Source: Plantago major (lineage: Eukaryota > Streptophyta > Magnoliopsida > Lamiales > Plantaginaceae). From it: DNA of 64,000 bases. Positions 1-11,594 of this stretch are shown here, one piece after another (within the stretch, counting starts at the first letter, position 1; the number at the start of each line of letters is the position of its first letter). The position numbers and the translations under genes were made by a program. The notes under the pieces are model-generated. The model searched no databases, was not told the origin of the DNA, and worked only from the letters and a program-made list of their open reading frames with translations. The DNA is taken from the NCBI GenBank assembly GCA_026545765.1, contig CM048841.1, forward strand, positions 25,517,397 through 25,581,396, given 5' to 3'.

Positions 1-32
1 AAAATGTAACACTTTTTCTGAAATGGAGGGAG
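1..32. mobile_element. right end of a Stowaway-like MITE
   Basis: The window opens inside a short element that ends in GGAGGGAG followed by TA, the usual Stowaway terminus and target dinucleotide. The rest lies outside the window. A second similar end (GAACGGAGGTAG then TA) is at 229-242 with no clear partner. Confidence 0.5.
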
Positions 33-309
33 TAATAGATAAGGAAAAAAAAAAAAAACAACTAAGTACGCATTAGAACAAAACATTGCTCTTCTTCTCT
101 GGCTTCATACTCAATGGAATTTTGTTATATAATTTTGTTAAATTTTTCATTATTATAGTTTAAGAATAATTTGTGATCAAATTTGAGTACTATAGATCGG
201 AAAAAGTCAAATGAGCAAGCTTTAAAAAGAACGGAGGTAGTAATATATAAGTCCGGTCACCTGATAAAACTGATGTATACGGTCCCAACTTATCGAAATT
301 GATGAAATT

Positions 310-510
310 TTGCCTGTGCCCAATGCCCAATGACCCAGTGCCCCGACCCAATGCCCAATGACCCAGTGCCTCGACCCAATGCCCCGGGCTGATGTATACG
401 TAGACTCTCTCCTTCCCCGACGACTTCAGAGGGCAACAATGCCCCGGCCCCAGTGCCCAGTACCCAGCGCCCGGGCCTAATGCCCCCATTGCACGGGCAA
501 TGCCATTTTT
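310..510. repeat. GC-rich degenerate tandem repeat
   Basis: Units built on CCCAATGCCCAATGACCCAGTGCC recur in part, with variants such as CCCAGTACCCAGCGCC, in otherwise AT-rich DNA. CTGATGTATACG occurs at about 270 and again at about 390, so a larger unit may have duplicated. Open frames on the minus strand here (for example about 190-697) are low-complexity products of the repeat, not genes. The remaining DNA from 510 to 1190 shows nothing I can name. Confidence 0.5.
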
Positions 511-1190
511 TTCTAAAATGCATGACCGGTAAATAACATACTGTCAAGATAATGGCTTTTAAGTGTGATTTCCCGTAATACTCAGAAAAGACTGAATCGT
601 TGCTCTCCCGTGGGTGCTGCAGCAATGGGCCCCACGATGGGACCCACAAGCTACGGGTGCTACTACCGGGGTCGAAATTTCCGTTCCTCTCATACAAGAA
701 TATTTCATGCTATCCCTATTGATATCTTTAGCTCGATGTGATTAATAAGATGTATCCTTATGACATGTTAACATCATAACATGTTTAATGTTCCTCAGTA
801 GCTACTGGAATCTCAAATTTATCAGCAATATTGTTTCACTCCCGTACAATGTATTTTTATCGTAGGACCTTATTAATGTACTCGGCTTCCATTAACGGTT
901 TTTTTGGAATGTAGAGTTTTTAATTTAGATTTACTTTGGAAAAATAGCCCCGTCGGCATGACCTGATTATAGCATGTGGCCTTTTAATTACTTGATAACT
1001 TTACTTTTGTACTCCTTTTAAACCAATTTGCCCTTTCGCACCGCTAACCATAAGGATGAAATGAACCTGTCAGCTGTGGATCATGCTTCTGATAATACAC
1101 GTTGCGGAACAGATGATTAAATGCCTTTAAATTAAAGAGTAGTTAGTCACATGTGCAAGAAAATGGGGACTTTATTCAATGCATGTACAG

Positions 1191-4100
1191 GAAGCTGTTG
1201 AATGGGAGCACAAAAGCAAAAATCCAGGCAAGATGCATGCTTGTGGTCATGATGCTCATGTGGCTATGCTTCTTGGTGCAGCCAAGATTTTGAAAGCTCG
1301 ACAAGATCACTTGAAGGTTAGTTTAACTCAACCAAAGAATTAGTTGCAAGCACTAATTGGTATCTAATACTCATGCTCTTCAAGTTCCTTTTTGGTTAAC
1401 CATTAGTGTTGGTTAATTATATGGATATTTAATTTCTACTTGTTGCAATTATATACTAATTATCCTACTTAGTGCTTTTAAAATTATGCTCTCCTATCAG
1501 CCAAGCATTAATTCTTTGTCTCTGTCAGTGGAGAATTTTGATAGATAGTGTTAGGCCTTCAGTAAAGCCTTGAGTAATTTATACATGTAGAATCTAGTAT
1601 AAACATTATTTCGGTGTTGATGCATTAAATTATTGTTATGGCATTTTGGAATCTAAACGTGCTCCCAGCCTCCCACATTTTCAATCAATAATGGTATAAT
1701 ACTTATTGTGACACAGGAATATATAAGTAACTTTTGATTGTGGTAAAAGTAAATTTTTTACCTTTATGAAGAAGTTATGGCCTACTATGAATGGCTCGAC
1801 TTCGGTTTGTGAGTTACTAGTTACTATCCTGCTATTGCCCATATGTGCCATCTGATAAATCTATCTTGCACTTTGAAGTAAATGAGACTGTCTTGCAATT
1901 TTTGAGTGTTTCCTTTTCTGGATGCTGAGCGTACTTCTGTCTGATTTTACTGGCAATGCGCACAACATTTTGAATTTTTGGGGGCGTAGTTTGCATATTT
2001 AAGAGTTTGGGGGAAGTTTGCACAATTAAAAATGTTAATGGTGTTTGACACATTTTTTTATTTTATTTATGTTTTTCAGATTTTGTTATTTTACAATCTT
2101 TTATTAAATGTAACAGTTGGAATGGTCCCATGGAATTTAGTGTTGTTTGCATGAAAGAAGAAAACATAGGGTTATGAGCCACTTGTTTTCAACCAGCCAG
2201 AAGATAAAATATAATGTGCTCCTGACAGAAATATACATGTAATTCTAATTTGAGCTGTTGTGACATTTCATGTAATTTTCATTCAATGACATCCTTAGCT
2301 AGGATCAGTTTTGTATCTTTTTCGAGGGTCCTATGTGTTTTTTCGGAACTTAATTATGAAGGCAAACAACAAAAAACCAGTACAGCTAGCTAATCGTGAA
2401 ATGATGTTTACCTGCTGAGATGATATATGAACATTTTGAGATTGATGTTTCTGAAACTTCAAGTTAGGCAGTGGATTAGTGTATAGTATTCCACTTGAAC
2501 CTCCTCTGGGCTTTTGTATCTATTAGATCAGATGAATCTTTCCGGAAACCTCCTTGCTGATTGACGTCGACTTTCTCTGTTCACTATCAGAGACCTGAGT
2601 GGTTCCCTTTGATAAAAGATTTATGTCATGATAACCTGGAGCTGTCTGTATGGTCCTCCCTGTAAATTCCGTGGGCCACATATAGTCGATTTTCTGAGAA
2701 CCTTGGTCCACGTACAACATAATAGCGTGCATAAAATAAAGTTTCATGATGTGGAGTGATTTTGGAGTGGTCAATGAGATGTCCAAATCAGAATACTAAC
2801 GTAGACATTATCGTAAACATGTAAATAATACTCGGGGGGTCCGATAAGTTCTTTGGGAAATTATGAAGGCAAACAACAAAACCGGTACATCTATTCGTGA
2901 AGTGAACTGATATTTACCTGCTGATTTGATTTTTGAACATTTCTGAGATGTTTCTGAAACTCAAGTTCGGCAGTCGATAAATGTATTGAAATCCACGTGA
3001 ACGTCCTCTGGGCTTTTGTATCTATTATAGTATGAATTATTATGTCTTTCACTCTCCGTTTAGATGAATCTTTCTGGAATCCTACTTGCTGATCGACGCG
3101 AACCTTCTCTGTTCACTATTAGGATTATAACGTATACATTATCGTAAACATGTAAATAGTAACATGCTAATGTTAGTTCTCATGACAGGGAACGGTGATA
3201 CTGATCTTTCAACCTGCTGAGGAAGCTGGGAACGGAGCAAAAAGAATGATAGATGACGGTGCTATTGAAGGAGTCGAGTCCATATTTGCAGTGCACATAT
3301 CACATCTTTTGCCTACTGGTGTTATCGGGTCAAGATCCGGACCTTTACTTGCAGGTTGCGGTGTCTTCAAGGCTGTTATTACACCTGGACCGGGTCTGTC
3401 TCGGAATCTCCATAGCTCATTCGATCCAGTTTTGGCAGCCTCAGCTGCTGTGATTAGTTTGCAGGGCATTGTATCACGAGAATCTAATCCTTTGGACTCA
3501 CAGGTTGGTCTTACTCGGAAGTGTAATTCGTTTCGTACCTAAAAACTTGTGCAACCAATACCTAAAATAGTTTCCGGACTTGAATACTTTTTTTTTTCTT
3601 TTTTTTTGTTTTGCTTTTCTATAGGTGGTTTCGGTAACTTTCATGGACAGTGGAGATGGTGTTGATGGTATACCTGCAAAAGTTGAATTTGGCGGCACCT
3701 TGAGGGCCTTTTCAAATGCAAGCTTTTACCAACTTCTCACCAGAATCGAAGAGGTAAACACGTTTAATACTTTAATTTCAAGATATTATGTACTAGCATA
3801 GACGTACACTGTGACTAACATTTAGATGGAAATTTGATATCCTGATACAGATTTGGCTAGATGTGTTCAATTTTCTCTGGATATTGCTCATTATTAAACT
3901 AGTTAGCATAGGATATAATTGTATCTTATTATCTGATGAACGGAACATTTTGATTTTCTTTGAAATAATTGTAAGATAGATCATGGATGCTAATGGTAAA
4001 AATGCAAACCTCCAATGAACAGGTGATTGTAGCGCAAGCTAAGGTGTACAAATGCTCAGCAACAGTTAACTTCTTCAAGGAAGCCTCTGCAATATACCCA

Positions 4101-4418
4101 CCGATGATCAACAACGACCAGATATACGAACATTTGAAGAAATCTGCGGTTGATTTGTTGGGCGCCAAGAACTTCCAAGTGGTGGAGCCACTCATGGGAT
4201 CGGAGGACTTTGCATTCTACTCTGAAGTGATCCCTGCTGGCTTCTTCTACATAGGCATTTACAATGAAACATTTGGGTCAATTCACTCGCCTCATTCTCC
4301 GTATCTGAAGGTTGATGAAAACGCCCTTCCTGTTGGAGCAGCGACTCATGCTGCCATTGCCGAGAGGTATCTTCATGATCGCTATATCTCAGTGAGCGCG
4401 GTGCAGCAGGAAGGATGA
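1191..4418 (+). CDS. ILL6: IAA-amino acid hydrolase ILR1-like 6 (3' part)
   Basis: M20-family amidohydrolase predicted to release free hormone from auxin- or jasmonate-amino acid conjugates. Four exons join in frame: 1191-1316, 3189-3503, 3625-3753 and 4023-4418. The first carries HACGHDAHV (metal-binding Cys and His), the second QPAEE and AVH, the last MGSEDF and SIHSPHSPY, so the metal ligands are present. The first exon (the DMDALP region) was not seen in bases 1-1190 and probably lies outside the window. The lid motif GGHAA of most family members is replaced by an [10 protein letters not shown] stretch of equal length; as I recall ILL6 proteins naturally lack it, and the C-terminal part ([25 protein letters not shown]) also fits ILL6. 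There is no HDEL/KDEL tail. A 1.9-kb intron contains a tandem duplication. Confidence 0.88.
2351..3165. repeat. imperfect tandem duplication inside the ILL6-like intron
   Basis: Two direct copies, about 2351-2835 and 2860-3165, share ATTATGAAGGCAAACAAC near their starts, CTCTGGGCTTTTGTATCTAT in the middle and CATTATCGTAAACATGTAAA near their ends. The second copy is shorter. The second copy ends about 25 bases before the acceptor of exon 3189-3503. Confidence 0.75.
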
Positions 4419-5169
4419 AGATGGAAGCTAAGATGTGGATATGTAGATTTTGTTAGCAAACGGGTGAATGGTAATGTGGGAAATCAGAGTGTTTGTAATT
4501 CTTTTCCCTTTTTACTCCCCCTTTCTTTCATGTGGTATATAGTAGAATTAGTGAACTGAGATTTTTTCAAGGAGTAGATTGCAATTTCATTGCAATTGTT
4601 TCTGGTATAATTTTCTATGCCTTTTGCTCCTTTTATAATAAACTCTTCTTAATCATTACCATTAAACTCTATCAAAATTAAAACATAAAACTGGGTGATG
4701 GAGAATGTTAATAAAATGTAACAGCTACAGTATATATTTTTGAAGGAAGAAATGTAAATTTAAAGCTCTTTTCATGGGCCAGAGATATGAGAGTTTTAGA
4801 GAGTACCTGATCTGGTCCAGTATGAAACATTGAGAACTCATTACTCCAATTGGGCCCTATTTCTCTCACATGCGTGTTGTTATTTCACTACACCTCAATT
4901 TGAAAAATTCTAGCCAACGATCCTTTGCCAACAAGTATTACAAAAAGAGACTGCACGAGTTAATATAATGTCAGAATCGTAAGTTATGTATTAATATAAT
5001 GTCAGAATCAAATTTTGTGTTAATATAGTATTCGGAGGTCTCTATTTAAATTAAAATTTGGGAAGGAGTATCGACCTGTGATGAACCCCAATTTGCTCTC
5101 AATATTACTCTCTCCATATTGCATTCCAAATAAATTTTTCCATTTTAATTTTGATAGGCGTTCATAATA
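4419..5169. other. 3' flank of the ILL6-like gene
   Basis: AT-rich sequence with candidate polyadenylation signals (AATAAA-like at about 4637). From about 5107 a truncated MITE-like end (CTCTCTCCATATTGCATTCC) runs into the next element. No coding signal seen. Confidence 0.4.
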
Positions 5170-5469
5170 CTCCTTCCGCCCCGATAAAATAGGCCACGTT
5201 TTTACTTTTCGGTCAACCGTCTACGACTTTGACTACAAATTAATTTTAAACTGCAAATATAAAATGTTCAATTGAATTATTAATGAAAGTTTAGGTAAAT
5301 GATAAAACATTAAAGGTGAACAAAATGTGTATTTTTAATGGGAAATATTGATATGTTTAATATAAACTTTTTATTATTTGTCGGGTGATACTTTCTTTTT
5401 TAATAATATATAAAGTTTTGTGAGACAGCTAAACAAGACAAATGTAAGAAGATCTGCGGGACGGAGAAG
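5170..5469. mobile_element. Stowaway-like MITE
   Basis: Terminal inverted repeats CTCCTTCCGCCCCG and CGGGACGGAGAAG, flanked by TA on both sides (5168-5169 and 5470-5471). About 300 bp, AT-rich and without coding capacity. Confidence 0.7.
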
Positions 5470-5479
5470 TACCATACTT

Positions 5480-7205
5480 AGTATTTATGTGAAACATATA
5501 TGGTCGAGTTCAGTAGACCCAAATCCTAGCATGATCCCTCTCTCGAATTGCCTGTCACAAGGATATGCATTCACCGGAGTATACCTGTGCCACCAGCTAT
5601 GTGCTTCACCCTCCGGATAATAAGAAGCCAGCTGCACTTGAACCTCGTTGCTAGTTCGTTCGAATTCAAAATACTGCTCAACCTTATCTACCCAGTTAAG
5701 CACACCATCCCAACAAACTTGGGAAATTCAAGACGAATTCTCCTAGGATCCTAATTCCCAATCCTCTCAATCTCTCATAAACTCCCCTTAAATTAACCGA
5801 ACGTAACTGATAGCGTTCTCAACGCTCCTCGTCCAAGTTGCTTCCCTCATAATTAACCCTCGTATCCTGCTGCTGAATATGTTCATGGAACAGATCTTGG
5901 TATCCACTGAACTTGAAATATCCTTCTCTCCTGGGCCTCTCTCCTCCTTTAACATCTACTCCTTCCCAGAACGCCTAGAAGTTTCGGTCAAATTTTCCTC
6001 CTGGTATCTCCTTTTGCTTTCCCATTCTCGTTCATGTTGCTCCTTAGCCTTCTTTCATTCAATCCTCACCGCTCCAGCTTCCCATGGACCAATCACCAGG
6101 CCTTCTCCCTTCTTCGCCTTTCCCATGGTTGGATTTGGATCAAATTCATCCAATTCCTTCCTTGGAAGTTGCCCTACGATTGATGTCTCCCCTTTTCAAA
6201 CCCTTCCGCATAAACATGAATCTGTGGGGACCCTTGCATGATGGGAATGGCATTCAACTCCAGGTTGGGATCGATCTCGGGCACAAGAGGCGTGTTGTTG
6301 AGCTGGTTAACGCATACACCTAACGCACGGTGCTTTGGCCGATTCCGGTGTCCTTAGCGCGCCATGATTACTTCTTCCACCAATGTCTTGATCTCACATG
6401 TGGAACTATCCAACCCATCAATTCGTTCATGACTTGACAACAATGTTCTTGACATCTTTGCAGATTTCTGGCAGAGTTATTAGAGTACTAATTTGGAAAC
6501 GTATCGAAAACCCCACAACCTGACTAATATACCAAGTGATGAGATCTCTGTTTGAGATTCGCGAACTAAAAAGTAAAGAAACGTGATGCAAAACTAACCC
6601 ATAGAAGCCAAATTACGAAGAACTGGCACCTCCAAATCTAACGAAAGACACGTTTATCACTCATCAACTGATTAGGGTTAAACCCTAATGGTTGTATTTA
6701 TACTAGCTACATGACATAGTATTTTAGGTAATCTAAAACTTTAAAGGAAATAAAGATATAAAAGAATGTAAAGTTTCCTAACCAACTACTACTCCTATAA
6801 TTAAATGACTCCTAACGGCACATTGACTTTTATTGATGTCTTGCTAATCAAGACAAAATCTAATTACTTAAAATAGTATTTATGGGTATTTATTGGAAAT
6901 TCTAGACATGTTCTAGACTATTCCTCCAATTCCAAAGAGATGACGGGCATGCAATCCCTAGGTTTGACGTTATGGTGATGGCTCGCTTCGGTTCCCATCA
7001 AATATCCACAGGACCTTCAAGATAATTCGTCTCAAAACACGCATATCGTTTAATTATTGTGTAATTTGTCAGTCTGTTTCATGAAACCGAGTTCCATCAG
7101 ATTCCCACGGACAACACCAATGATGATGCAAAAATCCATCATTCGGTATCCGAGAGTTAGTTTTACCAGCAAGCCTTGGTTAGGCCGGGGTCAGATTCAA
7201 CATAC
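5480..7205 (-). mobile_element. gypsy-type LTR element fossil (gag fragments)
   Basis: The minus strand encodes pieces resembling a Ty3/gypsy gag: a WVDKVEQYFEFERTSNEVQV stretch at about 5620-5703 and more decayed gag-like sequence up to about 6330. The DNA from about 6530 to 7205 may be its leader and LTR, because TTGGTAT (minus strand) near 6523-6530 recalls a primer-binding site. Clearly broken in many places, with no protease, reverse transcriptase or integrase seen. An old, truncated fossil. Confidence 0.5.
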
Positions 7206-7276
7206 CTAATATAATGATTGAGGAGAGTAAATAGACAATTATATTATGTGTGTATTTTTTGTATTGAAGCCTAGTA

Positions 7277-7537
7277 CTACCTCCATCCCATGAATCTGAT
7301 CTTTATTCCTTTTATGGACGTCTCACTAATTTAGTTTCATTACAAAAATAGCAAAAAAGTACTCCCACTAACTCAATTATCTCTCTTACTTTTTCCATTC
7401 TTTATAATTATATATATTTTCTCTCATACTTTTTTCTTTCTTTATGATTTCCCTACCCAACAACAAACAATAAACAATTGATTTTCTTAAAAATAGTGTC
7501 GGAAATAAATAGGTCTAGATTCGCGGTACGGAAGGAG
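7277..7537. mobile_element. Stowaway-like MITE
   Basis: Ends CTACCTCCATCCCATGAA and CGGTACGGAAGGAG, flanked by TA (7275-7276 and 7538-7539). About 260 bp, non-coding. Confidence 0.65.
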
Positions 7538-7539
7538 TA

Positions 7540-8496
7540 TATAGCATATGCACTAGGTCAACATCACGAAGACCTGCACTCCAGTTGGATCTGGTCTTGC
7601 TAGATGACTTTATCATACTTGGCCATCTATATATTTTCATGGTCCAATCCTCGTTATGGTAAATATGATACGTAATAGTATATTTTACCGTATCAAGAGA
7701 ATGGGAGAGAATACGCCCCCAACCAACATTAATAAGGTGGGAGTAGCTGCTTCACAAATCCCGACTAACATTTGTTTCACTTGTTTTACTGCGTATAATC
7801 AGCTGCGAAAGTCGTATCTTAGTGTGGGTTTGCAAATGCTTTTAATGTTGTTTTTTTTTTTAATTTTCTGCTTCTACTAAAAATTGATTAAAGTTGATTT
7901 TAAGCAAAAGTCACTAGTGTTTGATATATCATATAAAAAGCAGCTTAAAATTGTAAAAACAGAAGTTTTAGTGTTTGGAAAAATTAATTTAATTAGTTGT
8001 TTTTAATTGAAAAAAAAACTACTACTTGCTTAAAGCAGCTAGAACCAGTTATTGGGTTGCTTATCTACTTCTGACGGTTACCTGCTTTTTTCCAGAGAAG
8101 TTGACGTAGAAGTTGTAATATAAAACACTAAAAAACTGATTTTACTATTTAAAAATAATTTTTTTTTTTTTTTTTTTTTTTTGAAAACACAGGCCTAGAC
8201 AAAATCAAAACAAGTTGAATGCGACATTTGTATAGACATGGTGATCACTACAGGAACAGCTGTAGATGGTACTAAAATTAAAGGGGGCCACAAAAGATTT
8301 AGGGTATTTCGAAAGGACCCCGCAAGATTTTGAAAATACACAAGTGGTATGATTAATTAATTTGTTGTCTCAATCAGTACAAACAATGTATCCACGCTGT
8401 GTCTTGTTCTATGCCCACAAGTGTGGGTTACAAGGAACATGCATGTTATACAAATAATTATATTTACTTATACCGTATCACTAACATATATATATA
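7540..8496. other. AT-rich intergenic DNA
   Basis: No gene recognised. It contains a run of about 24 T at 8159-8182. A 74-codon open frame at 7656-7880 ends in a poly-T/poly-F stretch and has no homology I recognise. Confidence 0.3.
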
Positions 8497-8750
8497 CTTC
8501 ATTTGTCTCGATTTCAACTTTCTGTGTTGATTTTTTTCAGTTAACTTTTATTAATTTTGACCCCGAATTACTTTTAAACGACAATTGGTTAAATATTTAA
8601 CAAAATTATATTATAAATTCTTGATTCTTAAATCTTCAATATGTGTTTTTATTAAATAATATACCTTTGTAGTTTAAAAGTAATCCAAGGTTAAAATTGA
8701 CAATGGACCCGAAAAGATCAACATGAGAATTTGAATTTGGAAGGGAGGAG
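8497..8750. mobile_element. Stowaway-like MITE
   Basis: Ends CTTCATTTGTCTCGATTTC and GAATTTGGAAGGGAGGAG, with TA on both sides. The interior is a long imperfect palindrome. About 254 bp. Confidence 0.6.
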
Positions 8751-8836
8751 TACATATTTATTTTTAAGTAATAACTTTTGACTAAGACTAATAATTATTC
8801 CCTCCATCCCATTAATAATTTAGTGTTGAGAAAATA

Positions 8837-9073
8837 CTCCACCCGTCCCGTATAATTTTAGATATTTATCATTTTCATCCGTATCACATATTTCATACAT
8901 AACTAAACAAAGAAGCTTTTCCATACCCTAAATAATAAATAATCTTCAATTTACACTCTTTCATACTTTAATTACTCTATTTTCTATTTTATTCATTATC
9001 TTTCATACTTTACTCACTTTATTTTAAAATTTGTGCTCGAATCAACGAGAAGTTAAGTACGGGACAAAGGTAG
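8837..9073. mobile_element. Stowaway-like MITE
   Basis: Ends CTCCACCCGTCCCGTAT and GTACGGGACAAAGGTAG, flanked by TA. The interior contains repeated TCTTTCATACTTTA-type words. About 237 bp. Confidence 0.65.
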
Positions 9074-9137
9074 TATATGAATTCATATTGTAGTGAATAA
9101 TTATAAAAATGTACAAATGTCGTATGCTAAACAATTA

Positions 9138-9389
9138 CTCCCTCCATTCCATCAATTTCTTTCCATTTTATTTTTGCACAAATTTTAAGAAATTTGAGTA
9201 AAAAATGGGTTTATATAGATGAAGTAGTAAGTGTATAGTAAAAAGTAAGAAAGAGAATTGAAAAAGTATGAAAGAGAGAGATTAAAATATTAATAATGGA
9301 GATAGTGGGTTTCCATAAAAGTAAATGGAAAGTTTTTAATGGAACGCCCAAAATGAAAAAATGGAAATAAATCTATGGAACGGAGGGAG
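9138..9389. mobile_element. Stowaway-like MITE
   Basis: Near-canonical ends CTCCCTCCATTCCATCAAT and TATGGAACGGAGGGAG, with TA target duplication at 9136-9137 and 9390-9391. About 252 bp. The inner sequence forms a long inverted repeat. This is the best-preserved MITE in the cluster. Confidence 0.8.
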
Positions 9390-9694
9390 TATACACTAAA
9401 ATGCTAAACCAATATTTAAGTGTACGAGGCAAAGTAGCTAATAATGTGACTGACACTTGGCATATGATAAATTGTTTGGCAGCTAATCAGCCATATTATA
9501 TTTAAAAAAGAAAACATATAGAGTATATTTTCAGATTAGTCACTTTATGGACATTTAACGTACTTAAGAGTAGTCAAACCAGATATTTGGTCAAAATATA
9601 AGTTGAATCACCTAATTAATAATAAGATGACCGATCATGTCTCATCAAACCAACACTAACTAACACAGTTTCTCCCACCGTTCAAACAAGATAC

Positions 9695-10972
9695 TGATGT
9701 GCACTCAGAGATTTCGATTTTCGTTGTAAAACCTGTAATTCTTAAATACAATCTAGATTAAATTTATAAGTCGGAAGTCCTCAAATCCACAGTTTATAGC
9801 GGAAAGCTGACTCGGGATGTTGTTCTCCACGGACACTTAATATATAGGGAACAAGCAAATAACCTATATGAATTGTATGCAGAGAGTAAACAGAATGATT
9901 GCATACTGATTAATTGAATCGCAGTAAACCCTAAATTGATGAGATGTAATCGATGATGAGAAAGGTGTAAAGGATCCCCGACCTCCCTCTGCCATGCTAC
10001 TCCCAACTTCCTAGCTAAAATCCTACGCGATTACCTCTAACGCAATGAGGCATGCTATGGTGAGGCGCGATGCACGAGTACCCCTACTCAGTTCAATGAA
10101 ACTACTGTGTCACTCAGCAGAACATCACACCACGAAGGATGTATAGAGTTGTACAACCACGATTTACGTCTAATAACTATTCCATTAATATATCACGGTA
10201 CATAAAGAAGTAGCAAAAGCAGAGTTACGGGGGTTCACCTTTACAAGAGAAAGTTAGCTACTCATAGTAATACTAAGACAGAAATCGAAAACAGAAAGAA
10301 AAAGAAGAAGAAGAAGAAGCTTAGTCTCTGATGTCTTCGTGCTGCTTCTAGGGTTTCTTCCTTACAGGTGCACGATGGCCACGGTTTTCACTTCCCGAGG
10401 GTGGTTCTCTCGGAGATTGCTTTATGAGCGGTGTAGAATTATGAGACCCCTGAGGTCTTATTTATACTTGAATTTTCGTGCTCTGGCCGCCATTCTTCAT
10501 TAAGGAAGATTTAGGAAGGCGGGCTCCAGCCTGACAGGCCAGGAAAAAGGCCTGAAAGAAATCAGACACCTAACTGTGGTCCCCTGTGGGCCGCAGAGTG
10601 CAATTCCTAAAGAATCCTGTATGTTCTTCTTTGTTCTTCGATTTCGGGCTTCGTAACTTCGTTTCCTCGAAAAGTGGTCTTCTACAATGTTGTTGCATCT
10701 TCAATTATCTTCGCATTGGTTGGTCGCATGACATGTTTTGACTCCTCGAAATCCGTGCAACGGTCAATCGGGCGTATTCGCTTAACTTTTTCGATTTCGC
10801 ACAATTATGTCGTTTTCGTGCTTGAAATCGTGCAATTCCTAAAAAACACGATCATGACCTACAAAATACACACGAAGTTGGTATTTGACCATAAAACGAT
10901 ACAAATATTGAATCTAAGGTAAAAAACGAGAGTCTAAAAGCATGCAATATTGCACATTTCATTGTCACATCA
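9695..10972. mobile_element. solo LTR (family not named)
   Basis: A 1278-bp unit begins TGATGTGCAC and ends GTCACATCA, so it has TG..CA ends inside a 7-bp terminal inverted repeat. It is flanked by GATAC/GATAT, a 5-bp target duplication with one mismatch. A second copy starts at 53734. There is no coding sequence; a (GAA)n run lies at about 10300-10318. I take it for a lone LTR of a retrotransposon. Confidence 0.6.
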
Positions 10973-11594
10973 GATATCCTGGTTAATTTTTTCATCCGAA
11001 AATAACGCATGATGTATAAGAATCATCGTAATATGTTTTAATGTTGTTAGTTTTTGTTAATCATTGAAGTATGCTTATATTGATGCTATTCTTCTATGTA
11101 AATTGTCAAATGGATTATTGAATAAGTGGTCTAAAATTTAATGAGCGTTGAAAGAAATCATGTAAATGAGATCAACACATAAAGGAGACCAGAATGCGTT
11201 ACAAATTACTTTACAGCAAAAAATTGATTAGGGTACTTTATTGTACAAGGTACAATTTCAGGTATATATTTTTGATTTTATCCGTCCAACCAGCCTTTTG
11301 AAGACAATTAGAGTGAGATTGTAAGGTCCCACAAAGATGTGGAACAAATAGGAGAAGATCTTTTGTGTGTACAAGTGTACCAACATGTTTTGCAAATTGC
11401 ATACAATACATACAAATTTTGCTTATGTCTCAAATGAAAAACTACTCTAACATCCTATATATCCTCAAGCTCATCATCATGTACATGACATGTAATTAGT
11501 GCACCAATCACACTTAACACATGACTTGTAGTATCAATCAATAAGTGCTTCTACTATACTTATTGATTGAATTTGGTGAAGAGAGTAAGAAAAG
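10973..11594. promoter_or_regulatory. upstream region of the response regulator
   Basis: AT-rich 5' flank of the gene starting at 11595. A TATA-like TATATAT lies at about 11456, some 140 bases before the start codon, so transcription may begin near 11490. No other control site was assigned. Confidence 0.3.

Noticed and set aside
190-697. Two minus-strand open frames with GALGPG/ALGHWALG-like repeats
   Set aside because: They translate a GC-rich tandem repeat. The product is low-complexity and there is no gene structure around it.
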